Of a stretch of DNA of 47,034 nucleotides, positions 1 through 7,688 are shown piece after piece. Source of the stretch: Clostridia bacterium. Its GTDB lineage: Bacteria; Bacillota; Clostridia; Lachnospirales; Anaerotignaceae. The stretch lies in NCBI GenBank assembly GCA_009929735.1, contig RZZU01000020.1, positions 1-47,034 of the forward strand, read 5' to 3'. The notes below the pieces were generated by a model that had not been told where the DNA came from, ran no database searches, and was given only the letters and a program-made list of their open reading frames with translations. Position numbers and translations under genes: made by a program. Numbering within the stretch: the stretch's first letter is position 1; every line of letters begins with the position of its first letter.

Positions 1-22
1 TTTTTGTCCAACTTCTTTTCAT
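1..22 (-). CDS. 5' end of a gene leaving the window (partial)
   Basis: An ATG at 22 on the minus strand is preceded, at a spacing of eight bases, by a perfect AGGAGG. Only seven codons (MKRSWTK) are inside the window, so the product cannot be named. It lies directly downstream of the Rrf2 regulator gene in the same direction, and a plausible promoter with an overlapping dyad lies just before it. Genes next to IscR-like regulators often serve Fe-S or cysteine metabolism, but nothing visible here shows that. Confidence 0.4.
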
Positions 23-29
23 AAAAATT

Positions 30-77
30 GCCTCCTATCGTAGTTATATTATCCTACGATGGGAGGCTTTTTTGCAA
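30..77 (-). promoter_or_regulatory. Promoter with overlapping dyad (possible Rrf2 operator)
   Basis: On the minus strand TTGCAA (72-77) and GATAAT (48-53) are separated by 18 bp, a reasonable sigma-A promoter for the gene starting at 22. A 14-bp inverted repeat, one G-T step short of perfect (30-43 against 54-67, core ATCGTAG/CTACGAT), straddles the -10 box. Because it overlaps the promoter, an operator for the neighbouring Rrf2 protein is an attractive reading. Alternatively it is an intrinsic terminator on the plus strand, since six T follow its right arm, or, in read-through RNA, a hairpin hiding the AGGAGG of the next gene. Confidence 0.45.
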
Positions 78-134
78 TGTCCGTTTTTACTGGTTCAGTA
101 CAAACAACAGGAGGCTTTTTCTATGTCAAATAAA

Positions 135-572
135 TTATGTCTGCTCTTTGTGAAGGCACGCTTCTTTTTCTAAATACTCCTGCGCCATACTATCTAAAGT
201 TGTATTGTCAACAACTTCATCCAAAGCCTTCCTCATTTTTTTCCATAGGGAAAGCGTGACACAAGAATCTAAATTGGGGCAGGTAGGGGTGTCTACACAA
301 TAAACCGGAGAAAGAGAACCCTCTAAAACCTCCAATATTTCCCCAACTGTAATATCTTTAGGGTGGCGAGAGAGAATATATCCGCCTTGCGCACCACGAA
401 AGCTTTTTACCAATCCTGCTTTTGCAAGGAGGTTAATAATTTGTTCCAAATATTTTTCGGAAATTTGTTGTTCATTGGCAATGGCTTTTAATGAAAGAGT
501 ACCTTTTTCATAATGGATGGCTAAACAAAGCATGAGCCGTATTCCATAACGCCCTTTGGTTGAAATTTTCAT
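135..572 (-). CDS. Rrf2 family transcriptional regulator, IscR-like
   Basis: This 145-residue protein is full length for Rrf2 regulators. It has an N-terminal winged helix (about residues 1-75, starting MKISTKGRYGIR, with the FRGAQGGY wing) and three cysteines at 92, 98 and 104. These are the same positions as the [2Fe-2S] ligands of IscR, so it is predicted to sense Fe-S status or redox stress; that is inference from the family. It follows the YbaK-type gene by 10 bases, with its AGAGGTG ribosome site around the upstream stop codon, so the two are probably cotranscribed. No terminator follows on its strand, and it may control or read into the gene starting at 22. Confidence 0.88.
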   Translation of the reverse strand: MKISTKGRYGIRLMLCLAIHYEKGTLSLKAIANEQQISEKYLEQIINLLAKAGLVKSFRGAQGGYILSRHPKDITVGEILEVLEGSLSPVYCVDTPTCPNLDSCVTLSLWKKMRKALDEVVDNTTLDSMAQEYLEKEACLHKEQT

Positions 573-582
573 TCACACACCT

Positions 583-1059
583 CTATTCTTCTTCCCAACC
601 CTTGCAAATGTCAACCCATGCAATACACTTTCCAAAGTGGAACAACTCATCACAGGTTAATTCAACGGCAGAGTTGCTGCTGCCTGCGGCAGGAAAAACA
701 GTTTCAAAACGCTTCATTGAAATGTCTGCATAAGCATTTGTCCCTTCGGGCAAAGCAAATGGGCAAACGCCTCCCACAGCGTGTCCCGTGGCTTCAAGGG
801 TTTCTTCTGGCGTCAGCATTTTTGCTTTTAATGCAAAGGTATCCTTAAATTTTCTATTATCAATTTTGGTGTCGCCTGCAACAGCAATGACGATGGGGCC
901 ATCTTTTGACATTAAACAAAGTGTTTTGGAGATTCGTGCGGGGATAACCCCTGCCGCTTGTGCTGCCAATTCAACGGTGGCACTGGAAGTTTCAAATTCT
1001 AAGATTTTTTTGGGGCAATTCATTTCATTTAAATATGCCCGTACTTTTTCAATTGACAT
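583..1059 (-). CDS. YbaK/EbsC family aminoacyl-tRNA deacylase
   Basis: This is a single-domain protein of 158 residues, the usual size of YbaK/EbsC editing enzymes, which hydrolyse mischarged aminoacyl-tRNAs such as Cys-tRNA(Pro) in the cytoplasm. The pattern IPARISKTLC, then VIAVAGDTKIDNRKFK, then GHAVGGVCPFALP is typical of the family's active-site region. An in-frame extension to 1200 exists, but the ATG at 1059 has AGGAG eleven bases before it and a good promoter lies at 1110-1138, inside the extension, so the shorter form is chosen. It is the first gene of a two-gene unit with the Rrf2 regulator. The exact tRNA substrate cannot be read from the sequence. Confidence 0.85.
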   Translation of the reverse strand: MSIEKVRAYLNEMNCPKKILEFETSSATVELAAQAAGVIPARISKTLCLMSKDGPIVIAVAGDTKIDNRKFKDTFALKAKMLTPEETLEATGHAVGGVCPFALPEGTNAYADISMKRFETVFPAAGSSNSAVELTCDELFHFGKCIAWVDICKGWEEE

Positions 1060-1109
1060 GGTGATTACAGCTCCTTTGTACGGTAATTTATAAAATTTTA
1101 CATTTTTAA

Positions 1110-1138
1110 AGCATAGCAGAAAAAAGGGATTTATGCAA
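1110..1138 (-). promoter_or_regulatory. Sigma-A promoter of the ybaK-rrf2 unit
   Basis: On the minus strand TTGCAT (1133-1138) and TATGCT (1110-1115) are separated by exactly 17 bp. Transcription would start near 1103, about 45 bases before the ATG at 1059, which supports that start codon. Confidence 0.6.
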
Positions 1139-1298
1139 GGCAACAGAAGGAAAAGTACAAAAGCATTGTTGGCAAGAGAATAGAAGAATATACGTTTCAT
1201 CGTATTTTAGCAAGCTTGCGCTGACCGAAAAATGTTTATGAAATTTTTAAAAATATTGTTGTTTTGACGAAAAGATGATGCAGTTTTGTCCCCTTGCC

Positions 1299-1327
1299 TT
1301 GACGAGCAATAAGCAAAATGCTATACT
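1299..1327 (+). promoter_or_regulatory. Sigma-A promoter of the Dlt-like operon
   Basis: TTGACG (1299-1304), 17 bp, TATACT (1322-1327). The predicted start near 1334 lies 55 bases before the ATG at 1389 and excludes the upstream in-frame ATG at 1275. Confidence 0.65.
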
Positions 1328-1388
1328 CAAAAACGAGTTGTTCCTATACTTGACAAAGGAAAAAACTTTTACGGATCGAGGAGAAAAT

Positions 1389-2906
1389 ATGATAAGAAAT
1401 ATATTGGAATATTTAGAGGCAACAGCACAACGATTGCCCAAGAAAATAGCCTTTTCCGGAAAGGTGGAAGCCCTTTCTTTTCAGGAATTGATGACAATAA
1501 GCAAAAGCGTTGGAACCTTTTTACTGCGCTTTGGGAAAAAAAACGCACCCGTGGCTGTTATGATGGAAAAAACACCGTCTTCAGTAGCGGCCTTTTTGGG
1601 CTGTGTGTACAGCGGAAAATTTTATACACCGATTGATTCAACGATGCCAAAGGAGCGAATTCTATCAATATTGAATACCTTGCAGCCACAAGTGCTGTTC
1701 GTAGATGAAAATAGCAAAAAAGCGGCTGAAAATTTGGCGTATTCGGGTGAAATCATTGTTTTTGAAGACGTATTAAAAACTGCGGCGGATGATGAGGCAT
1801 TATGGAAGGTTCGGAAATTTGCCATTGATGCCGATCCTCTGTATGCATTATTTACATCAGGCTCCACAGGGATACCGAAGGGTGTGGTTATCACCCATCA
1901 TGCGGTGGTAAACCTGACGGAATGGTATACAGAAACCTTTGAAATTACCGAAAAAGAAATCATTGGAAATCAAGCTCCGTTCTATTTTGATTCTTCTGTC
2001 AAAGATATTTATGCCGTTTTAAAAACGGGGGCAACCATGGAAATCATTCCGAAACAGCTGTTTTCATTCCCGATGAAGCTGATGGAATATGTGGCGGAGA
2101 AAAAAGTAAATTATGTGGATTGGGTGCCTTCGGCATTTTGCATTGTTGCCAATACCGGAGCATTAGAAAAAATCGCTCCCCAATCCCTGAAGAAAATCGC
2201 TTTTTGCGGAGAAATTATGCCGACAAAGCAATACAATATGTGGCGGGCAAAATATCCAAATGCGCAATTTGCAAATATTTACGGGCCAACGGAGGCAACG
2301 GTGGATTGCACCTATTATATTGTTGACAGGGAATTTGCTGACGATGAACTCTTGCCCATTGGCTACCCTTGCAGAAATACGGATATATTCATATTAAACG
2401 GAGATCACTTGGCAAACGAAGGCGAAGCGGGAGAACTTTGCATCCGTGGCAGATGCCTTGCACCGGGCTATTACAATAACCCTGAAAAAACGGACGAGGC
2501 ATTCATTCAAAACCCGCTCAATCCCCATTACCCAGAAAAAATATATAAAACGGGGGATGTAGCAAAATATAACGAGTTTGGAGAAATTGTTTTCTTGGCA
2601 AGAAAAGACCATCAAATTAAGCACATGGGTCACCGCATCGAGCTTGGTGAAATTGAAACTGCAGTGAATTCTATTGATTTGGTGGAAAACGGTGCTTGCA
2701 TTTACGATACAGAGAGTCAAAAAATTATATTGTACTATTGCGGCAAGGAGGCAACCCAAAGCTATATTTTAAAAAAGCTGCGGGATAAGGTGCCCAAATA
2801 TATGTTTCCGAATGTCATGATTTTGTTGGAGGAAATGCCGCATACTTTAAACGGAAAGATAGACAGACTGCGCCTGAAGGAGTATTATGATAAAAAAGAT
2901 GATTGA
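1389..2906 (+). CDS. DltA-like amino-acid adenylation enzyme
   Basis: This 505-residue, stand-alone adenylation enzyme is the size of DltA (about 500). Core motifs are intact: LFTSGSTGIPKG (154-165, ATP loop), YGPTEAT (298-304), YKTGD (386-390) and NGKIDR with the catalytic lysine (488-493). The FCGE segment (272-275) resembles DltA, where a cysteine in this region contributes to D-alanine choice; I infer, without an alignment, that it activates a small amino acid, perhaps D-alanine. It would form the aminoacyl adenylate and load the carrier protein encoded two genes downstream. The start at 1389 has GAGGAG five bases upstream and fits the promoter. Its last 20 bases overlap the GNAT gene, showing translational coupling. 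Confidence 0.85.
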   Translation: MIRNILEYLEATAQRLPKKIAFSGKVEALSFQELMTISKSVGTFLLRFGKKNAPVAVMMEKTPSSVAAFLGCVYSGKFYTPIDSTMPKERILSILNTLQPQVLFVDENSKKAAENLAYSGEIIVFEDVLKTAADDEALWKVRKFAIDADPLYALFTSGSTGIPKGVVITHHAVVNLTEWYTETFEITEKEIIGNQAPFYFDSSVKDIYAVLKTGATMEIIPKQLFSFPMKLMEYVAEKKVNYVDWVPSAFCIVANTGALEKIAPQSLKKIAFCGEIMPTKQYNMWRAKYPNAQFANIYGPTEATVDCTYYIVDREFADDELLPIGYPCRNTDIFILNGDHLANEGEAGELCIRGRCLAPGYYNNPEKTDEAFIQNPLNPHYPEKIYKTGDVAKYNEFGEIVFLARKDHQIKHMGHRIELGEIETAVNSIDLVENGACIYDTESQKIILYYCGKEATQSYILKKLRDKVPKYMFPNVMILLEEMPHTLNGKIDRLRLKEYYDKKDD

Positions 2907-3678
2907 TGGAAAGGCTTTTTGGGAAGAAGTCGTTAAAAGACTTTCAAAAGGAGAAAAAACAAATTTCTTTTTTTCGGAGAAAGAGGTGCTTCTTCTGGTT
3001 CAAAAGGAGAAGCTCACCCGTGTGGATTTTGATGGGGGTGTATATTTTTTTGTAAAAGAAGATACTTTTCATCGCATTTTTTATTTTTTAGAAAAGGGCA
3101 AAAGTCCTGTGTGCTTGCCTGAGCTTACAGAACCGATGATACTGGAGGAGGTACTTTTGGCTGCAAGAGAACGTATTCCTTCGGAGGAAACTTGGGAAAA
3201 ACTTGGATTTATGCCGTATTTGGAACGAAAGAGATTATTTTTAATGGCGAAAAATGTAATACCTGAGGAGCGAAAGCCGATTTTTGCCACAGAGGAAATG
3301 TTGGACGAGCTTTTTCAATTTATGCATGAGAGCTTCGAACCTTATTCGTCGGCGTTGCCTGAAATGGAAGCTCTGCAAAAGGATATTCAGGCTCAGAATA
3401 TATTGATTTCAATAAAAGACGGAAAACTTCTTGGATTTTTGCATTTTGGCGAGGAAAAACAAAGCAGTGTACTTTGGCACATTGCTGTAAAACAGCAAGC
3501 ACGAGGCATAGGGATTGGCGAGGGATTGGTAAAAGACTGGTTTTTTACCCAAAAAAATACAGCAAAAAAATTTATTCTTTGGGTAAGGACGGACAACCCT
3601 CCTGCTTTACGAATGTATGAAAAATTAGGGTTTCTGCCCGATGGCAGGGTGGCACCCGTAATGATAAAAAACATATAA
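2887..3678 (+). CDS. GNAT family acetyltransferase in the Dlt-like operon
   Basis: This 263-residue protein has a clear C-terminal GNAT fold (about 130-263). Motif A, the acetyl-CoA loop, is QQARGIGIGEGL (203-214), and the terminal NPPALRMYEKLGF strand-helix is typical of N-acetyltransferases. The N-terminal 120 residues have no motif I recognise and may be a degenerate second GNAT half or a substrate domain. The start overlaps the adenylation gene by 20 bases and has AAGGAG just before it. GNATs are not part of standard dltABCD operons. Acetylation of the amino group of the carrier-bound or final amino acid is one possible role (inference); acylation of an unrelated small molecule cannot be excluded. 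Confidence 0.8.
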   Translation: MIKKMIDGKAFWEEVVKRLSKGEKTNFFFSEKEVLLLVQKEKLTRVDFDGGVYFFVKEDTFHRIFYFLEKGKSPVCLPELTEPMILEEVLLAARERIPSEETWEKLGFMPYLERKRLFLMAKNVIPEERKPIFATEEMLDELFQFMHESFEPYSSALPEMEALQKDIQAQNILISIKDGKLLGFLHFGEEKQSSVLWHIAVKQQARGIGIGEGLVKDWFFTQKNTAKKFILWVRTDNPPALRMYEKLGFLPDGRVAPVMIKNI

Positions 3679-3697
3679 CAGAGAGGATAATGCAGAG

Positions 3698-3925
3698 ATG
3701 GAAACATTATTAAAAATTTTAGCGGAATTAAGACCTGATGTGGATTTTGAGGAAAACAAGGAATTGGTGGATAGTGGAGAGTTGGATTCATTTGACATTG
3801 TTTCTTTGGTCGGAGAATTGTGTGAAGCTTATGAAATTGAGATAGGCGCAGAGGATATTGTTCCTGAAAATTTTAATTCTGTGGAAGCGATTATGGCTTT
3901 GGTGGGAAAATTGCAGGAAGATTGA
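3698..3925 (+). CDS. DltC-like acyl carrier protein
   Basis: This small acidic protein of 75 residues matches the length of DltC and other carrier proteins. The phosphopantetheine attachment serine is Ser31 in GELDSFDIVSL, following the usual DSG-LDS pattern at the start of helix II. It should be converted to the holo form and carry the amino acid activated by the adenylation enzyme as a thioester, presenting it to the membrane-bound MBOAT encoded immediately downstream. The spacing of 19 bases on both sides keeps it inside one operon. An unrelated acyl or peptide carrier is the alternative, but the neighbours favour a DltC role. Confidence 0.85.
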   Translation: METLLKILAELRPDVDFEENKELVDSGELDSFDIVSLVGELCEAYEIEIGAEDIVPENFNSVEAIMALVGKLQED

Positions 3926-3944
3926 TCATTAAGGAGATTGGGTT

Positions 3945-5543
3945 ATGGCGTTTACTTCGGTGCAATTTGTGGTTTTCCTGTTTCTGGCGGCCACTTCATA
4001 TTTCCTGACCCCGAAGCGTTACCGTTGGGTAACGCTTTTGATTGCTAATTATATCTTTTATTTTATGGCAGGGGCAGGGTATTTTATATACTTGCTGGTA
4101 ACTACGATAACGATTTATTTTGCAGGGTTTAAGTTGGGGAATATGTCCCGAAAGAATAAGACGGATTTTTCCTTGGTAAAAGCGGAGCTGGATAAAGAAC
4201 AGAAAAAAGCATGGAAAGCGAAGTTTACAAAAAGAAAACGCATGATTTTGATTCCTGCACTGCTCATAAACTTTGGCATCTTGGCAGTGTTAAAGTATTA
4301 TAACTTTGTGGGAATGAATTTGAATGCTTTGTTTGAGCATTTTTCCATTGGTACAGAAATACCGGTACACAGCTTTTTATTGCCATTAGGCATTTCTTTT
4401 TATACCTTTCAATCTATGGGGTATTTGATTGATGTTTACAGGGAAAAATATGAGCCTGAGCGGAATTTAGCAAAGTTTGCCTTGTTTATTTCCTTCTTTC
4501 CTCAAATTGTGCAAGGCCCTATCGGCAGATACAATGTATTAGCAGAACAGCTTTTTCGTCCGAATACTTTTTCCTACGAAAGGATAAAATTCGGCGTACA
4601 GCTCATGCTTTGGGGTGCTTTTAAAAAGCTGGTCATTGCAGACCGTGCAGGGGTGATTGTGGATACCATTTTCGGATATCCAGAAACCTTTGGCGGCACC
4701 TATGTTGCTGTGGCTGCTTTGGTCTACTGCATTCAGCTTTATGGGGATTTTTCTGGCGGGATTGAAATTGCCACCGGCGCGGCGCAGGTTTTGGGAATTC
4801 AATTGGAAAAGAACTTCGAACGGCCATATTTGGCGACCAGTATTCCCGACTTTTGGCGCAGATGGCATATTACTTTGGGTGCATGGTTTCGGGATTATGT
4901 ATTTTATCCACTATCCTTATCCAAATTTTTTACGAAAGTAGGAAAAAAGGGACGGCAATTTCTGGGGAACTACATAGGAAAGCTTTTGCCTGTATTGATT
5001 CCTCAGTTTATCATTTTTTTCCTCATTGGCATTTGGCATGGGGCGGAATGGAAGTATATTGCTTTCGGTTTATATAATGGAACACTAATTGTTTTGGGGA
5101 TTTTATTTGATCAGCCCCTGAAAAAGCTTATTGCAAAGCTGAAAATTAATACGGAATGCTTTAGCTGGCACCTGTTTCGTGTTTTGCGGACACTGATTTT
5201 GGTGGCTTTGGGTAAAATTATTACCAGAGCGCCTGGCGTCAGTGCCTCTGCTTATATGGTTCAGTCCATGGTGCATAATTGGGATGCAAATATTTTAATA
5301 AATGGCGGTTTATTAAAATTGGGGCTGGATGTACAGGATTTGTGCGTGTTGCTTTTGGCATCCCTTGTACTTTTAACAGTCAGCCTGCTGCAGGAATCTG
5401 GCGTGAAAATTCGTGAAGCTTTGTCTAAGCAAAACCTGTTCTTTCGTTGGTTCATTTATTTGGGAGCAATTTTTTCACTATTCTTGTTTGGCGTATATGG
5501 TTTGAATTATGACGCCTCCGACTTTATTTATAGGGGGTTCTGA
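3945..5543 (+). CDS. MBOAT family O-acyltransferase, DltB/AlgI-like
   Basis: This 532-residue polytopic membrane protein has the MBOAT hallmarks: PDFWRRWHITLG (301-312), then IGIWHGAEW (361-369) with the catalytic histidine His365. It is longer than DltB (about 400) and closer in length to AlgI/PatA-type MBOATs, with extra C-terminal membrane segments. Family knowledge says such proteins move acyl groups across the membrane from a carrier protein or CoA donor to an extracytoplasmic acceptor. Here the donor is probably the carrier protein encoded 19 bases upstream. AAGGAG precedes the ATG. The SGNH gene begins one base after its stop codon, as DltB and DltD genes are also coupled. Confidence 0.9.
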   Translation: MAFTSVQFVVFLFLAATSYFLTPKRYRWVTLLIANYIFYFMAGAGYFIYLLVTTITIYFAGFKLGNMSRKNKTDFSLVKAELDKEQKKAWKAKFTKRKRMILIPALLINFGILAVLKYYNFVGMNLNALFEHFSIGTEIPVHSFLLPLGISFYTFQSMGYLIDVYREKYEPERNLAKFALFISFFPQIVQGPIGRYNVLAEQLFRPNTFSYERIKFGVQLMLWGAFKKLVIADRAGVIVDTIFGYPETFGGTYVAVAALVYCIQLYGDFSGGIEIATGAAQVLGIQLEKNFERPYLATSIPDFWRRWHITLGAWFRDYVFYPLSLSKFFTKVGKKGRQFLGNYIGKLLPVLIPQFIIFFLIGIWHGAEWKYIAFGLYNGTLIVLGILFDQPLKKLIAKLKINTECFSWHLFRVLRTLILVALGKIITRAPGVSASAYMVQSMVHNWDANILINGGLLKLGLDVQDLCVLLLASLVLLTVSLLQESGVKIREALSKQNLFFRWFIYLGAIFSLFLFGVYGLNYDASDFIYRGF

Positions 5544-5544
5544 T

Positions 5545-6576
5545 ATGAAGGGAAGTTTAAAAATCGTGACAAGATGTGTTGCTTTTTTTGTAATTTTTTC
5601 AATGATATTTGCCAATACCTCGGATTATTTGCGCCGTCCTGATGATGAGTCTGATGAAATTCATGCTTTTTATGACGAACCAAAGGATTCCATTGATGTA
5701 TTGTTTATGGGCAGCAGTCCTATCTTAAGGGGAGTTTCCCCCATGGTGATGTGGGAGCAGGAAGGTTTCACCGGCTATGTTCGTGCCTCGGCTTTACAGG
5801 CGCCCAACGTTACTTATGGACTTTTGTCAGAATCTTTGGAATACCAAAGCCCCAAATTGGTTGTGCTGTTGTGTGATAATATTTTTTTGGAGTATGATTT
5901 TGCGCAAAGAGAAGGAGATTTGCGGCGGTCGCTGGATGGCATGAAAATGTCCAAGCAAAAATTTCAAATTGTAAGTGAGATTACGGCGGCGGATGACAGG
6001 CAAACCTTGCTGTCCTATCTGTTCCCATTGTTTCGTTATCACGAAAGATGGAAGGAGATTGATTGGTCAGAGGCAGAGCCAATGCCTTTGTTGGAGCATT
6101 CTTTTAAAAAAGGGAATGTTTATCTTCGTGGCGGAGAACCTTTGGCGTATCCAGATCATTTTATGGAGCCTTCTGACACGGCGACGCCAGCCTTTGATGC
6201 GGATGCAAAAAATTATATCGAGAAAACGATAAATCTTTGTAAGGAAAAAAATATTCCCATTTTATTGCTGCATCTTCCTAAAATGGCATGGAGCTATGAG
6301 CAAAGCCAGGCTATGGAGGGCTTTGCCAAAGAAATGGGGGCGGATTATCTGGATTTTGACAGAGAATCAGTCAGAAATCAGTTAAACTTAGATCCTGCCG
6401 CTGATTACTATGACCAAGGGCATATGAATTTATCAGGTTCCATCAAGCTTTCTGGATGGTTTGGTGAATATTTGGACAGCATATATGACCTGACCGATCA
6501 TAGGAATGAGGATGCTTATCAAAGATGGGATGAGGATTATCAAATATATGCCGAAAGCACGAAACTGAAATCGTAA
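5545..6576 (+). CDS. Membrane-anchored SGNH-fold protein (DltD-position)
   Basis: This 343-residue protein starts with a single hydrophobic segment (about 6-24) that would anchor it outside the membrane. FMGSSPILRG (54-63) fits the SGNH nucleophile block with Ser58, and YDQGHMN (289-295) supplies the Asp-His pair near the C terminus. It is not obviously DltD, but it occupies DltD's position in the operon, so transfer or removal of the acyl or aminoacyl group on a surface polymer is likely (inference). An earlier in-frame ATG at 5509 lies inside the MBOAT gene; the chosen ATG directly after the MBOAT stop has AGGGGG before it. It ends the operon and a terminator follows. Confidence 0.8.
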   Translation: MKGSLKIVTRCVAFFVIFSMIFANTSDYLRRPDDESDEIHAFYDEPKDSIDVLFMGSSPILRGVSPMVMWEQEGFTGYVRASALQAPNVTYGLLSESLEYQSPKLVVLLCDNIFLEYDFAQREGDLRRSLDGMKMSKQKFQIVSEITAADDRQTLLSYLFPLFRYHERWKEIDWSEAEPMPLLEHSFKKGNVYLRGGEPLAYPDHFMEPSDTATPAFDADAKNYIEKTINLCKEKNIPILLLHLPKMAWSYEQSQAMEGFAKEMGADYLDFDRESVRNQLNLDPAADYYDQGHMNLSGSIKLSGWFGEYLDSIYDLTDHRNEDAYQRWDEDYQIYAESTKLKS

Positions 6577-6621
6577 TATTTTTGTATCTGACAGTATAAA
6601 TTATAAAATAGATCACTTTGG

Positions 6622-6657
6622 AACCTGTTTGGGCACTTGTCATGAACAGGTTTTTTT
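6622..6657 (+). terminator. Intrinsic terminator of the Dlt-like operon
   Basis: The arms AACCTGTT (6622-6629) and AACAGGTT (6645-6652) are perfectly complementary and run into a T-tract. Confidence 0.8.
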
Positions 6658-6748
6658 GTTCTGTGAAACAGCTAATAAAAAAATTTCAGCATAGGATGAG
6701 GTTTGCTTGAATATTTTTATAGTAAAATAGGAATAGCGAGGATCAAAT

Positions 6749-7387
6749 ATGGAAAATAATACATACCCGTTTGTAAATCTACCATTGCCCTATGATTATA
6801 ATGCACTTGAACCATATATTGACGCAAAAACAATGGCAATACATTATGACGTATACTTGCAAGGCTATATTGACAAGTTAAACCAGACAATATCGGAGTT
6901 CCCAGAGTTACAGCTTTTGACACTGGAGGAACTGATTGTAGGTTCGGTTTATCTGTTGGAAGCATTGCAGGTTCCAATACAAAACAATGCTGGCGGAATA
7001 TATAATCATCGTATGTACTTTAATGGGATGCAAGAACCTTCCGATAGGCAGCCCCAGGGACAATTGATTAAAATGATTGAGGCACAGTATGGAAATCTTG
7101 ACAACTTTTTGTATGCTTTTAAAAAAGAGGCAATGGGAATATTTGGTTCCGGATATACATGGTTGGTTTTTGATAATGCGAGGTTAAGGATTACAACAAC
7201 AGCAAATCAAAAAAACCCCATTACATTAGGCTTTTGCCCTATTATGGCTTTAGATGTTTGGGAGCATGCTTATTTTTTGAAGCACTATAATGAAAGAAGC
7301 AGTTATATTGATGATTGGTTTCAAGTCATAAACTGGGATAAGGCAAATGAAAATTATATGGAATGCATAAAAAAACCAATCATTTAG
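6749..7387 (+). CDS. Divergent Fe/Mn superoxide dismutase
   Basis: This 212-residue protein has the Fe/Mn-SOD pattern. Starting LPLPYDYNALEPYID, all four metal ligands can be placed: His32, His87 (YNHRMYF), Asp169 and His173 (LDVWEHAYFL). By hand alignment to E. coli MnSOD the usual H-H-x-x-H-H segment after the first ligand is H-Y-D-V-Y-L, so the gateway histidine (His30 in E. coli) is Tyr36, while Tyr34 is kept as Tyr40. The protein would convert superoxide to oxygen and peroxide in the cytoplasm or on the spore surface; which metal it uses is not readable. It is a single gene between two terminators, with GCGAGG before its ATG. Confidence 0.85.
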   Translation: MENNTYPFVNLPLPYDYNALEPYIDAKTMAIHYDVYLQGYIDKLNQTISEFPELQLLTLEELIVGSVYLLEALQVPIQNNAGGIYNHRMYFNGMQEPSDRQPQGQLIKMIEAQYGNLDNFLYAFKKEAMGIFGSGYTWLVFDNARLRITTTANQKNPITLGFCPIMALDVWEHAYFLKHYNERSSYIDDWFQVINWDKANENYMECIKKPII

Positions 7388-7471
7388 GTTGGCAGTACAG
7401 TGTGAGTTTGGCTGTTTAAAAAAAGAATTGATATGTGATTAGAAGGATTTTTTTCTCAGATGTAACAAAAC

Positions 7472-7531
7472 GCATAGAAAGAATGGGGTGCAAGCCTACG
7501 ATTATCAACGGTGCACCTCATTTTTCTATGT
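7472..7531. terminator. Bidirectional terminator between sod and asnB
   Basis: A long imperfect stem (about 7472-7492 against 7511-7531; cores CATAGAAA/TTTCTATG and GGTGCA/TGCACC) with T-rich sequence on its 3' side in both directions lies between the convergent genes. Confidence 0.6.
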
Positions 7532-7688
7532 GTTTTGAAATTCTGCGTTTTTTGTCGTTTGGTGGGCAATATATCCATACAATCGGAGTATAAAATCAGA
7601 TTGTATACACGGCTGTAATAAATTCTCCTGTTAAGACTAAATTTATTTTATCTTTTAGCCATGGTTTTGAATACAAAAAATGAAAAAT

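Noticed and set aside
78..134. Mini-frames on the plus strand after GGGAGG and AGGAGG sequences (78-134 and 122-172)
   Set aside because: Only 18 and about 16 codons; the AGGAGG-like sequences seem to be chance or part of the repeat, and the second overlaps the rrf2 3' end.
1275..1388. N-terminal extension of the adenylation enzyme
   Set aside because: The promoter at 1299-1327 lies inside it and the true ATG at 1389 has a strong ribosome site.
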